From: Nocardioides sp. zg-1228
GTDB lineage: Bacteria > Actinomycetota > Actinomycetes > Propionibacteriales > Nocardioidaceae
Direction of reading: 5' to 3'
Assembly (NCBI RefSeq): GCF_017086465.1
Contig: NZ_CP070961.1
Span: 2,418,001-2,482,000 of the forward strand
DNA: 64,000 bases
In this document: piece by piece, positions 43,561 to 53,555 of the stretch
Layout: every line of letters starts with the position of its first letter
Position numbering within the stretch: the stretch's first letter is position 1
Program-made: the position numbers and the translations under genes
Notes under the pieces: model-generated
Told to the model about the DNA's origin: nothing
Seen by the model: only the letters and a program-made list of their open reading frames with translations
Database searches by the model: none

Positions 43561-45810
43561 GTGGAGCCACCGGAGCACGCCCGCGCGACAGCGCCCGGCG
43601 CTGCTGGCGACCCCCTGGTCGGACGCCTGCTGGACGACCGCTACCGCATCATCGCCCGGGTGGCGCGCGGCGGCATGGCCAGTGTCTACGAGGCCACCGA
43701 CCTGCGGCTCGACCGCACGGTCGCCGTCAAGGTGATGCACCCCGGGCTCGGCGACGACCAGGAGTTCGCGCAGCGGTTCGTCCGCGAGGCGCGCGCCGCG
43801 GCCCGGCTCAACCACCCGCACGTCGTGGGCGTCTACGACCAGGGCGACGACACCTCGGACGGCACCGACACGATCTTCTTGGTGATGGAGTACGTGCCCG
43901 GCCACACGCTGCGCGACGTGATCCGCAAGGAGGCCCCGATGCCTCCCGCTCGGGCCGTGGCGCTGATCGAGCCGGTCGTCTCGGCGCTCGCCGCCGCCCA
44001 CCGCGCCGGCCTGATCCACCGCGACGTCAAGCCGGAGAACGTGCTCATCGCCGACGAGGCGCACGGCGGCGGGGTGAAGGTCGCCGACTTCGGCCTGGCC
44101 AAGGCGGTCAGTGCCGACACCCAGCACACCGCCACCGGGGGCGTGCTGATCGGCACCGTGTCCTACCTCGCGCCGGAGCTCGTCGTCGACGGCCGGGCCG
44201 ACGCCCGAGCCGACGTCTACGCGGTGGGGGTCGTGCTCTACGAGCTGCTCACCGGGACGAAGCCCCACGAGGGTGAGTCGCCCATCCAGGTCGCCTACCG
44301 GCACGTGCACCACGACGTCCCGATGCCGTCGCTGGTGCAGCCCGGCATCCCCGACTACGTCGACGCCCTGGTGGCCCGCGCCACGTCTCGCGACCGGGAC
44401 CACCGTCCCGCCGACGCCACGGTCCTGCTGCACCACCTGCACCGCGTGGAGCAGGCACTGCGCGAGGGCCTCGACTCCGACACCGAGCTCGCCGCCGACC
44501 TGCTCCCCCGCCGTCCCAGCGCAGCGCCCGACGAGCCCGCCGTCAGCACCGACACGACACCGGAGCCCTTCGACGCCCGCGCGCTCGCGCTGCTCACCGA
44601 GGTCGACCCGCGCGACTCCGGGCTCGTCGACGACGGCACCCCGGATCGCACCACGGCACTGGAGCGGCACCCGGCGGCACCCGGCGGTCCGTCCCGACCG
44701 GCCCACCCGGCCGGGGCGGCCGTCCCGGCCGGCGCGCCCGGCCCGACGGCCGCCCCCGCCACCGTGGCCATGAGCACGATGAGCCCTGCGAGCCCTGCGA
44801 GCTCCAGGAGCGCGGCGCCGGCGACAGGCGCCGCCGCGCACCCCGCGCCGCGCGACGGCGCACGCCCGGTCCCCGGGCGCGGGCCGAGCCGGCCGGTGCC
44901 GGTCACCACCACCGCCCGCCGACGGTCCGTGAAGGGACCCGTCGTCCTGCTGCTGGCCGTCCTGCTCGTCGCGGGCGTCGCGGGCGGGGCGTGGTGGTTC
45001 GGCTGGGAGCGCTACACCACGACGCCCGGAGTCCTGGGCCTCGACGAGCCGGCCGCGACCGCCGAGCTCGAGGACGCCGGCCTCGCGGCCGAGGCCGGCG
45101 AGCCGGCGTACTCCGAGAACGTCGCCCCCGGACTGGTGATCGCCACCGACCCCGGCCCGGGCGGCAAGGTCCTCGACGGCGGCACCGTGACCCTCGTCCT
45201 GTCCCTCGGCCCCGAGCGCTACGACGTCCCCGACCTCACCGGGCAGACCGAGGACCAGGCCCAGGACTCCCTCGCCGCGACCAACCTCGCGTTCGGGTCG
45301 AGCAAGGGGCGCTGGAGCGAGACCGTGCCCGAGGGCCAGGTCATCCGCACCGCCCCGAAGGCCGGCACCACCCTCAAGCCCGGCGCCCCGGTCGACCTCG
45401 TCCTCAGCCGCGGTCGCAAGCCGATCGAGGTCAAGGACTGGACCGGCCGCTCCTTCGCCGACGCCCGCTCGGCGCTGGAGAAGCGCCGGCTCGCCGTCGA
45501 CGTGAGCGCGGAGGAGTACAGCGACACCGTCCCCGAGGGCGACGTCATCTCCCAGGACCCGACGACCGGCACCCTCCACCGCGGCGACACCGTCTCGTTC
45601 GTCGTCTCGCTCGGCCCCGAGCTGGTCGAGGTGCCCCAGGTGCGGCGGATGGGCGTCGAGGCCGCCACCGAGCTGCTCGAGGGACTCGGGTTCGAGGTCG
45701 AGACCGAGCAGGCCGACATCCACCTCGGGCTCGGCTACGTCTCCGACTCCGACCCCGGTGCGGGCGAGAAGGTCCCGAAGGGCTCGACGATCACCCTGTT
45801 CCTCGTCTGA
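43561..45810 (+). CDS. Serine/threonine kinase with four PASTA domains (PknL-position)
   Basis: A 749-residue receptor kinase. Kinase domain about 27-295: glycine loop ARGGMASV, Lys57, HRDVKPEN (Asp155), DFG 176-178, activation loop TQHTATGGVLIGTVSYLAPE. A Pro/Ala-rich juxtamembrane region to about 455, one membrane segment (460-480), then four extracellular PASTA repeats of about 66 residues that bind muropeptides or lipid II in relatives. The expected substrate, the Rv2175c-like protein, is encoded nearby. It ends at 45810. Confidence 0.96.
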   Translation: MEPPEHARATAPGAAGDPLVGRLLDDRYRIIARVARGGMASVYEATDLRLDRTVAVKVMHPGLGDDQEFAQRFVREARAAARLNHPHVVGVYDQGDDTSDGTDTIFLVMEYVPGHTLRDVIRKEAPMPPARAVALIEPVVSALAAAHRAGLIHRDVKPENVLIADEAHGGGVKVADFGLAKAVSADTQHTATGGVLIGTVSYLAPELVVDGRADARADVYAVGVVLYELLTGTKPHEGESPIQVAYRHVHHDVPMPSLVQPGIPDYVDALVARATSRDRDHRPADATVLLHHLHRVEQALREGLDSDTELAADLLPRRPSAAPDEPAVSTDTTPEPFDARALALLTEVDPRDSGLVDDGTPDRTTALERHPAAPGGPSRPAHPAGAAVPAGAPGPTAAPATVAMSTMSPASPASSRSAAPATGAAAHPAPRDGARPVPGRGPSRPVPVTTTARRRSVKGPVVLLLAVLLVAGVAGGAWWFGWERYTTTPGVLGLDEPAATAELEDAGLAAEAGEPAYSENVAPGLVIATDPGPGGKVLDGGTVTLVLSLGPERYDVPDLTGQTEDQAQDSLAATNLAFGSSKGRWSETVPEGQVIRTAPKAGTTLKPGAPVDLVLSRGRKPIEVKDWTGRSFADARSALEKRRLAVDVSAEEYSDTVPEGDVISQDPTTGTLHRGDTVSFVVSLGPELVEVPQVRRMGVEAATELLEGLGFEVETEQADIHLGLGYVSDSDPGAGEKVPKGSTITLFLV

Positions 45811-45871
45811 GGCCACCTCTCGTCGGTCGTCCACGCCTGAGGGCGGCGCCGGCGGCTCGGTGCGGCTGGCC

Positions 45872-45877
45872 TAGCAT
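45872..45877 (+). promoter_or_regulatory. Leaderless-type -10 of the EamA gene
   Basis: TAGCAT, 6 nt, GTG. Confidence 0.6.
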
Positions 45878-45883
45878 TTTCGG

Positions 45884-46783
45884 GTGAGCGCCGAGCAGAC
45901 CCGTCGTACGTCCCTGCTGGCGGCGGCCGCGCTCCTCGCGCTCGCGGCGTGCTGGGGCTCGACGTTCTTCATGATCAAGGACCTGCTCGAGCGGGTGCCC
46001 ACCCTCGACTTCCTCGCGGTGCGCTTCGGCATCGCCGCGCTCGTGCTGCTGGCGGTCGCACCCAAGGCGCTCGGGCGGCTGTCCCCGGTCGTACGCCGCC
46101 ACGCCGTGGTGCTCGGGCTGCTCTACGGCGTCGCCCAGATCCTTCAGACGGCCGGGCTGGCGCACACGCCCGCCAGCATCAGCGGCTTCGTCACCGGGCT
46201 CTACGTCGTGTGCACCCCACTGCTCGCCGCCGCCATCCTGCGCACCCGGATCCCGCCGGTGACGTGGGCGGCCGTGGCGCTCGCGACCGTGGGCCTGGGG
46301 GTGCTGGCGCTCAACGGCCTGAGCATCGGCTACGGCGAGCTGATCACGCTGGCGTCGGCCGTGCTCTACGCGCTGCACATCGTCGGCCTCGGCGCCTGGT
46401 CGACCGCGCAGGACGCGGTCGGCATGACGATCCTGCAGATCGTGGTCATCGCGGTGGTCTGCACCCTCGCGACGGCCCACGACGGGATCGTGCTCCCCGA
46501 CCGCGCCGCGGACTGGTGGGCCGTGGTCTACATGGCCGTGGTCGTCGGCGCCCTCGGCCTCCTGGGCCAGACCTGGGCCCAGGCGCACCTGCCTCCCACC
46601 CGCAGCGCGATCATCATGAGCATGGAGCCGGTGTTCGCCTCGCTCTTCGCCGTGTGGCTCGGCGGCGAGGACGTCACGACCCGCCTGCTGCTCGGTGGCG
46701 GGATGGTCCTGGTGGCGATGCTGACCGTCGAGCTCGCCCCGCGCCGCGCCGTCGAGGGTGAGGTGCCGCACATCGCCGTGTGA
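45884..46783 (+). CDS. EamA/DMT-family transporter
   Basis: A 299-residue transporter with ten hydrophobic segments in two EamA repeats. The first begins ACWGSTFFMIKDLLERVPTLDFLAVRFGIA and the second LITLASAVLYALHIVGLG, ending with MSMEPVFASLFAVWLGGE, the family's glycine/glutamate motif. Metabolite or amino acid export is typical; substrate unknown. GTG 45884. Confidence 0.94.
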   Translation: MSAEQTRRTSLLAAAALLALAACWGSTFFMIKDLLERVPTLDFLAVRFGIAALVLLAVAPKALGRLSPVVRRHAVVLGLLYGVAQILQTAGLAHTPASISGFVTGLYVVCTPLLAAAILRTRIPPVTWAAVALATVGLGVLALNGLSIGYGELITLASAVLYALHIVGLGAWSTAQDAVGMTILQIVVIAVVCTLATAHDGIVLPDRAADWWAVVYMAVVVGALGLLGQTWAQAHLPPTRSAIIMSMEPVFASLFAVWLGGEDVTTRLLLGGGMVLVAMLTVELAPRRAVEGEVPHIAV

Positions 46784-46830
46784 GCCGGGTCCGGTCGTCC
46801 GGACTCGGCCCCGAGGTGGGCGCGGCCGCC

Positions 46831-46836
46831 TATCGT
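46831..46836 (+). promoter_or_regulatory. Leaderless-type -10 of the zinc-ribbon gene
   Basis: TATCGT, 6 nt, GTG. Confidence 0.55.
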
Positions 46837-46842
46837 TGGACC

Positions 46843-47962
46843 GTGGACACGTGCGTGGCGTGCGGCGCCGAGCTGGGGGTGGGGCGGTTCTGCCTCAACT
46901 GCGGGCACCGCATCGGCGCGCCCGCGCCGACTCGCCCCGCGCCGACTCCCCCCGCGCCGACAGGCGTCCCCCGGCCCGCCGCGTCCGCCCCCGACGTCGC
47001 GGTGGCCCCTGCCGCGCCGGCGCGCGGCACCTCGACGGGCTCCCCCGACACTGCCGACCCCTACACCGCCGACCCCGACACCGCCGACCGGGTCGCCGAT
47101 CGTCCCGACGCCGCGCCCGTCCAGCCACCCGTCCAGCCACCCGTCCAGCCGCCTGTCCAGGCTGCGGACCCGACCCCGGTGCCCCCGACGACCCCTCCCG
47201 TCGACCCGGCCGAGCGCTCGTTCGGCCCCGAGCCGGAGCGGCCGGCGTGGGACCCCGGCGAGGACCTGCTGCCCTACGAGGAGGTCGACGACCTCGACAG
47301 CGACCTGCCGGTGCGGGGCAAGGCGTGGATCGGGTGGGTCGTCGGCGCCCTGCTGCTGGTGGGTCTGGCCTTCCTGCTCCTCCAGGTCCTCAGCACCGAC
47401 GGCGACGACGCCGCGGGCGACCGGGCGACGAGCAGCGCCTCGGCCGACCCCTCCGCGCCCGGCGCGGGCGGAGGCGACAGCGACGACGAGGGCGAGGAGC
47501 CCGCCAAGGCGCGCAACCTCGCCCGGGGTGCCACCTTCGAGGTCCCCGGCACCGCGCCCCCGACGACCGACCTCGACGGCAACCTCGTCGCCTACGAGGC
47601 CGACCAGATGGGCGACGGGAAGCCGGGCACGGCGTGGCGCACGGCCGGCGACGCGACAGGTCAGTCCATCACGATCACCCTGCCCGAGCCGGCCGTCGTC
47701 ACCCGCGTGGGGCTCATCAACGGCTACGCCAAGACCGTGGCGGGCGTCGACTGGTATCCCAACAACCGGCGCACGGTCGCGGTCCGGTGGGGCTTCGACG
47801 ACGGCTCTTCGGTCGAGCAGGTGCTGGCCGAGCGACCGGGGATGCAGTGGCGCGACGTGCCCCCGGTGGAGACCTCGACGCTCACCCTCACGCTCGTCGA
47901 CGTGACGTCGCCCGGCCCGGGCAGCCTCGGGCGCGACTACACCGCGATCAGCGAGGTCGGCA

Positions 47963-47985
<23 letters not shown>
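46843..47985 (+). CDS. Zinc-ribbon, single-span protein with discoidin-like C-terminal domain
   Basis: A 380-residue protein. An N-terminal zinc ribbon (CVACG...CLNCG, residues 3-25) is followed by a disordered Pro/Ala region with a PVQP tandem repeat, an acidic patch (GEDLLPYEEVDDLDSD), one membrane segment (about 165-187) and a C-terminal beta-sandwich of the discoidin/NADase-type glycan-binding kind (ARGATFEVPG...DGKPGTAWRT...VGLINGYAKT). The topology puts the zinc ribbon inside and the glycan-binding domain outside. GTG 46843 is favoured by the -10 spacing. Function unknown; its end overlaps threonine aldolase by 23 nt on the other strand. Confidence 0.85.
47116..47160 (+). repeat. 12-bp tandem repeat encoding PVQP units
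   Basis: CCCGTCCAGCCA repeated three times plus a partial, coding for PVQPPVQPPVQP in the linker of the zinc-ribbon protein. Confidence 0.85.
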
Positions 47986-48964
<979 letters not shown>

Positions 48965-48970
48965 GCGCCG

Positions 48971-48976
48971 AACCTA
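48971..48976 (-). promoter_or_regulatory. Leaderless-type -10 of threonine aldolase
   Basis: TAGGTT, 6 nt, GTG. Confidence 0.6.
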
Positions 48977-49025
48977 CCCCCCTCCGCCCCACTGCCCGGA
49001 GACGAGTGCCCCACCCGTGGAGCCG

Positions 49026-50363
49026 TCAGGCCTTGCGGAGCATCTCCGCGACGAGGAACGCGAGCTCCAGGGACTGGACCCGGTTGAGCCGCGGGTCGCA
49101 GACCGACTCGTAGCGGTGGGACAGGCCCACCTCGTCGATCTCCTCGCCGCCGCCGACGCACTCGGTGACGTCGTCGCCGGTGAGCTCGACGTGGACCCCG
49201 CCGGGCCAGGTGCCGAGGCTGCGGTGGACGTCGAAGAAGCCCTGCACCTCCTCGATGACGTCGTCGAAGCGACGGGTCTTGTAGCCGGAGGAGGCCTCGA
49301 AGGTGTTGCCGTGCATGGGGTCGCAGACCCACGCGACGTTGAGGCCCTCGGCGCTGACCTTCTCCACCAGGGCGGGCAGGCCCTCGCGGATCCTGCCGGC
49401 GCCGAAGCGGGTGATGAACGTCAGCCGGCCGGGCGTGTTGTCCGGGTTGAGCCGCGCGGCGTAGGCCAGGGCGTCGTCGGGCGTCGTGGTCGGACCGAGC
49501 TTGATGCCGATGGGGTTCTTGATCCTCGAGAGCAGCTCGACGTGCGGCCCGTCGAGCTGGCGGGTGCGCTCACCGATCCACACGAAGTGCGCCGAGACGT
49601 TGTAGGGCAGGTCGGTGCGCGAGTCGATGCGGGTGAGGGCCTGCTCGTACTCCAGCAGCAGCGCCTCGTGACTGGAGTGGAAGTCGACGCGGTGGAACTC
49701 GTCGGGGTCGGCGCCGATCGCCTGCATGAAGGTCAGCGCCCGCTCGATCTCGTCGGCCACCGCCTCGTAGCGCCGGCCGAACGGCGAGCTCTGCACGAAG
49801 TCGGTGTTCCAGGTGTGCACCTGGCGCAGGTCGGCGTAGCCACCGGTCACGAACGCGCGGACCAGGTTGAGCGTCGCTGCCGAGGAGTTGTAGACCTCGA
49901 CCAGGCGCTGCGGGTCGGGGATGCGGGCCTCGGGGGTGAAGTCGTAGCCGTTGACGGCGTCGCCGCGGTAGGCCGGCAGCGTCACGTCGCCGCGGGTCTC
50001 CTCGTCGGAGCTGCGGGGCTTGGCGTACTGCCCGGCGAGCCGGCCCAGCTTCACGACCGGCACCGAGGCGGCGTAGGTCAGCACGACCGCCATCTGCAGC
50101 AGCACCCGCAGCTTGTTGCGGACGTTGTCGGCGGTGACGCCGGCGAAGGTCTCCGCGCAGTCGCCGCCCTGGAGCAGGAACGCCTCGCCGCGGGAGACCG
50201 CGGCGATCTTGTCGGTGAGGTCGTCGCACTCACCCGCGAAGACCAGCGGCGGCGCGGTCCTCAGTCGGGCCACGGCCGCGTCGACCGCCCCGGCGTCGGG
50301 GTAGGTCGGCTGCTGGCGGGGCCCGAGCGCGTGCAGCTGCTCGAGGGTGGGGATGGCGCTCAC
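49026..50363 (-). CDS. aroG: 3-deoxy-7-phosphoheptulonate synthase, class II
   Basis: A 445-residue type II DAHP synthase, first enzyme of the shikimate pathway. Signature segments: FLLQGGDCAETFAG, GRLAGQYAKPRSS, HFVWIGERTRQLDGPHVE and WVCDPMHGNT, with the metal-binding Cys, His and Glu. In mycobacteria this type forms a regulated complex with an AroQ chorismate mutase. GTG 50363 is 6 nt after TACCCT. The kinase-DAHP synthase neighbourhood matches Rv2176-Rv2178c. Confidence 0.97.
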   Translation of the reverse strand: MSAIPTLEQLHALGPRQQPTYPDAGAVDAAVARLRTAPPLVFAGECDDLTDKIAAVSRGEAFLLQGGDCAETFAGVTADNVRNKLRVLLQMAVVLTYAASVPVVKLGRLAGQYAKPRSSDEETRGDVTLPAYRGDAVNGYDFTPEARIPDPQRLVEVYNSSAATLNLVRAFVTGGYADLRQVHTWNTDFVQSSPFGRRYEAVADEIERALTFMQAIGADPDEFHRVDFHSSHEALLLEYEQALTRIDSRTDLPYNVSAHFVWIGERTRQLDGPHVELLSRIKNPIGIKLGPTTTPDDALAYAARLNPDNTPGRLTFITRFGAGRIREGLPALVEKVSAEGLNVAWVCDPMHGNTFEASSGYKTRRFDDVIEEVQGFFDVHRSLGTWPGGVHVELTGDDVTECVGGGEEIDEVGLSHRYESVCDPRLNRVQSLELAFLVAEMLRKA

Positions 50364-50369
50364 GCGACA

Positions 50370-50375
50370 AGGGTA
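50370..50375 (-). promoter_or_regulatory. Leaderless-type -10 of DAHP synthase
   Basis: TACCCT, 6 nt, GTG. Confidence 0.55.
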
Positions 50376-50454
50376 CGGCGACGCCGCCTCCCTGCCCGAA
50401 CCGTGACCGAACCCTGAACGGGTGACCCACGGCACGGACGTCACCGGGCGGGGC

Positions 50455-51840
50455 TCAGCCCCGCGGGACCAGCACGCCCTCGGCGTCGTCGACGCGCACG
50501 CCCCCCGCGCGGGTGCGGCTCGCCACCAGGGTGCCGGTGACGATCGAGCGAGGGGGGTAGGAGATCTGCGCCGGCGCTCCCTGGCGCGAGGTGGTCCAGA
50601 GCCGGGAGTCGAAGCCGACCGTGCCGCGGAACTGGCGGTTCTCGAGGACGAGCCGCTCGGCCGTGGCCTGCCCCACCACGTAGGACGCCTCGCCGCGGTA
50701 GAACAGGGAGCCGTGCGACACCTCGAGGACGCCGTCGCGCTGGCGGACAGTCTGGTCGTGCACCTCACCACTGAGGTAGACGTCGACTCCCCCGTCGACC
50801 ATCGTGCGCCACAGGTCGGACGAGCGGCCCTTCTCGTAGACCAGGTGGGTGGAGTTGCGCACCCGCACCGCACCGGGCATCGGCGTGTGGGCCTGCACCA
50901 TCACCCACGGCACGTCGTCGCGCTCGGCGCGCCGGAGCACCCCGGCCAGCCAGCGGAGCTGGGCGGGGTCGACCGACACGTGCACGTCGCCGCCGCGGCG
51001 CTCGAAGACGTCGAGGCTCACCAGGAGCACGTCGCGGTCGAGCCGCACGGCGTAGGCGGTGTGCCGCGCCGGTCCGCGCGGGGGACGGTCGGCGAACCGG
51101 GGCAGTCCGTCGCTCCCGCTCAGCGCGTGCTGGGCGAAGATCCGCTTGAACTCGGGGAGGTGGCGGCGCTTGAAGTCGACCCACGGGTCGCCCCGCCGGG
51201 CCCGCCAGGGGTCGTCGCCGATCTCGTGGTCGCCGACCGCCGGGTAGGTGGCCAGACCGCGGTCGGCGAAGCGCTCGAACCACGCCGGGTAGTAGACGTC
51301 GGCCGCCCGGCGCCACGCGCGCAGCCGCTGGGCGTCGGTGCGGACCGGGCCGAACACGCCGGTCCGGGAGTCGTCGCGCCCCCAGCGGCCCTCGACGAGG
51401 TCGCCGGCGACCAGGACGTCGTCGGCACCCTGGTCGGCCATCTCGTCGATGACCCGGCCGAGGGCGGTCTCGTAGGCCTCGTTGGTCGAGTTGGCCACCT
51501 CGCCCGTGGCGGCGACGACGTGCTCGCGACGACCGCCGGCGGTGAGGTCGGCGACGTCCTGGTTGAGGAAGTCGGGTGCCGAGACGAACCGGTAGGCCCC
51601 GGCCAGGTCGGGGGCCGAGGGCACCGGCGGGCGGTCCCGCGGGCCACGGGCACGGAGGGCGGGGTCGGACGCAGCGTCGGCGTCACCGGCGCGACCGGCG
51701 GACGCCGGCGGCACGCTCTGCCCGGGGTAGTCGGAGCCCGGCGCCGCGCTGGCCGACGAGCCGGACGAGGTGGCCGTGGAGCAGCCGAGTGCACCGGCGA
51801 CGAGCACCGCCAGCAGGGGCCCGAGAGGTCGTCGCATCAC
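50455..51840 (-). CDS. Secreted metallophosphoesterase, probable lipoprotein
   Basis: About 460 residues. A signal peptide (LLAVLVAGALGC) ends in a lipobox-like ALGC with Cys19-20, followed by a Ser/Ala/Gly-rich linker. The calcineurin-like domain shows ATGEVANSTNEAYE, DVLVAGDLVEGRW (GD metal motif), YPAVGDHEIGDDPW (GDH), VQAHTPMP and LSGEVHDQ. The first strand D-x-H is replaced by TGEV, so one metal ligand differs. Start: GTG 51840 fits a 7-nt spacing from TACGGT; ATG 51837 is the adjacent alternative. Substrate unknown. Confidence 0.85.
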   Translation of the reverse strand: MMRRPLGPLLAVLVAGALGCSTATSSGSSASAAPGSDYPGQSVPPASAGRAGDADAASDPALRARGPRDRPPVPSAPDLAGAYRFVSAPDFLNQDVADLTAGGRREHVVAATGEVANSTNEAYETALGRVIDEMADQGADDVLVAGDLVEGRWGRDDSRTGVFGPVRTDAQRLRAWRRAADVYYPAWFERFADRGLATYPAVGDHEIGDDPWRARRGDPWVDFKRRHLPEFKRIFAQHALSGSDGLPRFADRPPRGPARHTAYAVRLDRDVLLVSLDVFERRGGDVHVSVDPAQLRWLAGVLRRAERDDVPWVMVQAHTPMPGAVRVRNSTHLVYEKGRSSDLWRTMVDGGVDVYLSGEVHDQTVRQRDGVLEVSHGSLFYRGEASYVVGQATAERLVLENRQFRGTVGFDSRLWTTSRQGAPAQISYPPRSIVTGTLVASRTRAGGVRVDDAEGVLVPRG

Positions 51841-51847
51841 CCGGACA

Positions 51848-51853
51848 ACCGTA
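51848..51853 (-). promoter_or_regulatory. Leaderless-type -10 of the phosphoesterase
   Basis: TACGGT, 7 nt, GTG (51840). Confidence 0.5.
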
Positions 51854-51905
51854 GAGGTCGCGACCGACGTCCGCGCGAGGACCCGCGGACGTCGTCGGTG
51901 CCGAC

Positions 51906-53354
51906 TCACTCGTCGAGGTGGTCGATGTCGCGGAACCCGGTCTTCTTGGCCCGCACGCCGCGGTTGGTCATCCAGGTCAGGGCCCACAGCACCACGCCGA
52001 TGGCGAGGAGCCCGGCGGCGATCTTGTACTGCACCATGTCGGCCTCCAGCCGCGCCCACGGCCCGAGGAGGTAGCCGCAGCAGAGGGCGCCGACGACGGG
52101 CAGGAACGACGGCGCGCGGAACGCGTCGTCCGGCGTGGGGTCGCGTCGGAGCACCAGGCAGGCGATGTTGACGATGGTGAACACCGCCAGCAGCAGGAGC
52201 GCCGTGGTGCCCGAGAGCGCCCCGACGACCGAGGACTCCGAGTCGAGGGTGACGACGGTGATCAGGCCGAGCGCCAGGAGCGTGGTGAAGAGGATCGCCG
52301 TCCACGGGGAGCGGCGACCGGCCAGCACCTTGCCGAGCGAGCGCGGGAGCACGTCCTGGCGCGCCATGCCGTAGATGAGCCGGCTCGCCATCAGCATGTT
52401 GATGAGGGCGGTGTTGGCGACCGCGAAGACGGTGAGGAACGGGAAGACGGTGTCGATCGGCAGGTCGGGGGCGCCGATCTTCACGACGTCGAGCAGGATG
52501 CCCGCCTCGGCGTTGGTCGGCTCGAGGATCTGCCCCGACGGGATGACCGCCACCACCGAGATGGCGACGAGCATGTAGATCACGACGGCGATGCCCAGGC
52601 CGGTGAGCATGGTGCGCGGGAAGATCCGGAGCGGGTCGCGGGTCTCCTCCACCATGTTGACGGAGTCCTCGAAGCCCACCATCGAGAAGAAGGCGATCGC
52701 CGTGGCGATGGTGACGGCCATGAACAGGCCCTTGTCGTCGGGGCTCTCGAAGACCGTGATCCGTCCGAGGTCGCCTTCGCCGCGGCCGATCACCCAGACC
52801 CCGAGGCCGATGACGATGGCGAGGGCCGTCATCTCCACGATCGTGAGGATCACGTTGAACTTCACGCTCTCCCCGACGCCGCGGAGGTTGATCGCGGCCA
52901 GCACCACCATGAAGACGAGCGCCGTCACGAGGGTGGTGCCGGTGCTCGGGTCGTCGTTGCCGAAGCCGATGAGCAGGTTGGCGGCCAGGAGGTTGGAGGA
53001 CGTCGACGCGCTCGTGACGCCCGAGCACACCACCGTGAAGGCCACCAGGAAGGTGATGAAGTGGATGCCGAAGGCCTTGTGCGTGTAGAGCGCGGCGCCC
53101 GCGGCCTGCGGATACTTGGTGACCAGCTCGAGATAGCTGAACGCCGTCACGGTCGCGACCGCGAAGGCGACCAGGAACGGCAGCCACGCGACGCCGCCGA
53201 CCTGACCGGCCAGCTTGCCCGTCACGGCGTACACCCCGGCGCCGAGGATGTCGCCGACGATGAACAGGAGCAGCAGCTTCGGGCCGAGCACCCGCTTGAG
53301 CTCGGTGGTCTCCGATCCGTTGACGTCCTGCTCCGCGGCTTCTGTCGCGCTCAT
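51906..53354 (-). CDS. APC-family amino acid permease
   Basis: A 482-residue transporter with about 12 membrane segments. After a hydrophilic N-terminus, GDILGAGVYAVTGKLAG is the glycine-rich TM1 substrate-binding motif of the APC superfamily, and AFFSMVGFEDSVNMVEETRDPLRIFPR matches TM6-TM7 of cationic or branched amino acid permeases. ATG 53354 follows GGGAGCC. A long open frame in another register across this gene and the phosphoesterase is a shadow. Confidence 0.94.
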   Translation of the reverse strand: MSATEAAEQDVNGSETTELKRVLGPKLLLLFIVGDILGAGVYAVTGKLAGQVGGVAWLPFLVAFAVATVTAFSYLELVTKYPQAAGAALYTHKAFGIHFITFLVAFTVVCSGVTSASTSSNLLAANLLIGFGNDDPSTGTTLVTALVFMVVLAAINLRGVGESVKFNVILTIVEMTALAIVIGLGVWVIGRGEGDLGRITVFESPDDKGLFMAVTIATAIAFFSMVGFEDSVNMVEETRDPLRIFPRTMLTGLGIAVVIYMLVAISVVAVIPSGQILEPTNAEAGILLDVVKIGAPDLPIDTVFPFLTVFAVANTALINMLMASRLIYGMARQDVLPRSLGKVLAGRRSPWTAILFTTLLALGLITVVTLDSESSVVGALSGTTALLLLAVFTIVNIACLVLRRDPTPDDAFRAPSFLPVVGALCCGYLLGPWARLEADMVQYKIAAGLLAIGVVLWALTWMTNRGVRAKKTGFRDIDHLDE

Positions 53355-53542
53355 CCGAGGCTCCCATCGTCGGCCCGTGCCCCCGCACGGCATTCCCCTC
53401 ACAATGGCCCTGCCGCGGGGACGTGGCAACCACCGCAGCATCCCGGACGGCGTCGTGTCGCACGCTGAGCCGCACCGGCACCACCGAAGGGGTGGGCCCG
53501 ACGCCACATGGACTCCCCTACCGGGCATGTGAACGTTCCAAC

Positions 53543-53548
53543 TACGCT
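53543..53548 (+). promoter_or_regulatory. Leaderless-type -10 of phosphofructokinase
   Basis: TACGCT, 7 nt, ATG. A GAACGTTC palindrome lies 9 nt upstream. Confidence 0.55.
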
Positions 53549-53555
53549 GCCCCCC

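Noticed and set aside
43384..45834. 816-codon minus-strand open frame under the PASTA kinase
   Set aside because: Shadow of the kinase gene, no motifs.
50455..53484. 1009-codon open frame spanning two genes
   Set aside because: Its C-terminal half is the phosphoesterase; the N-terminal half is an off-frame reading of the amino acid permease.
53528..53541. GAACGTTC palindrome upstream of phosphofructokinase as a LexA site
   Set aside because: The LexA site needs four bases between GAAC and GTTC; here there are none.
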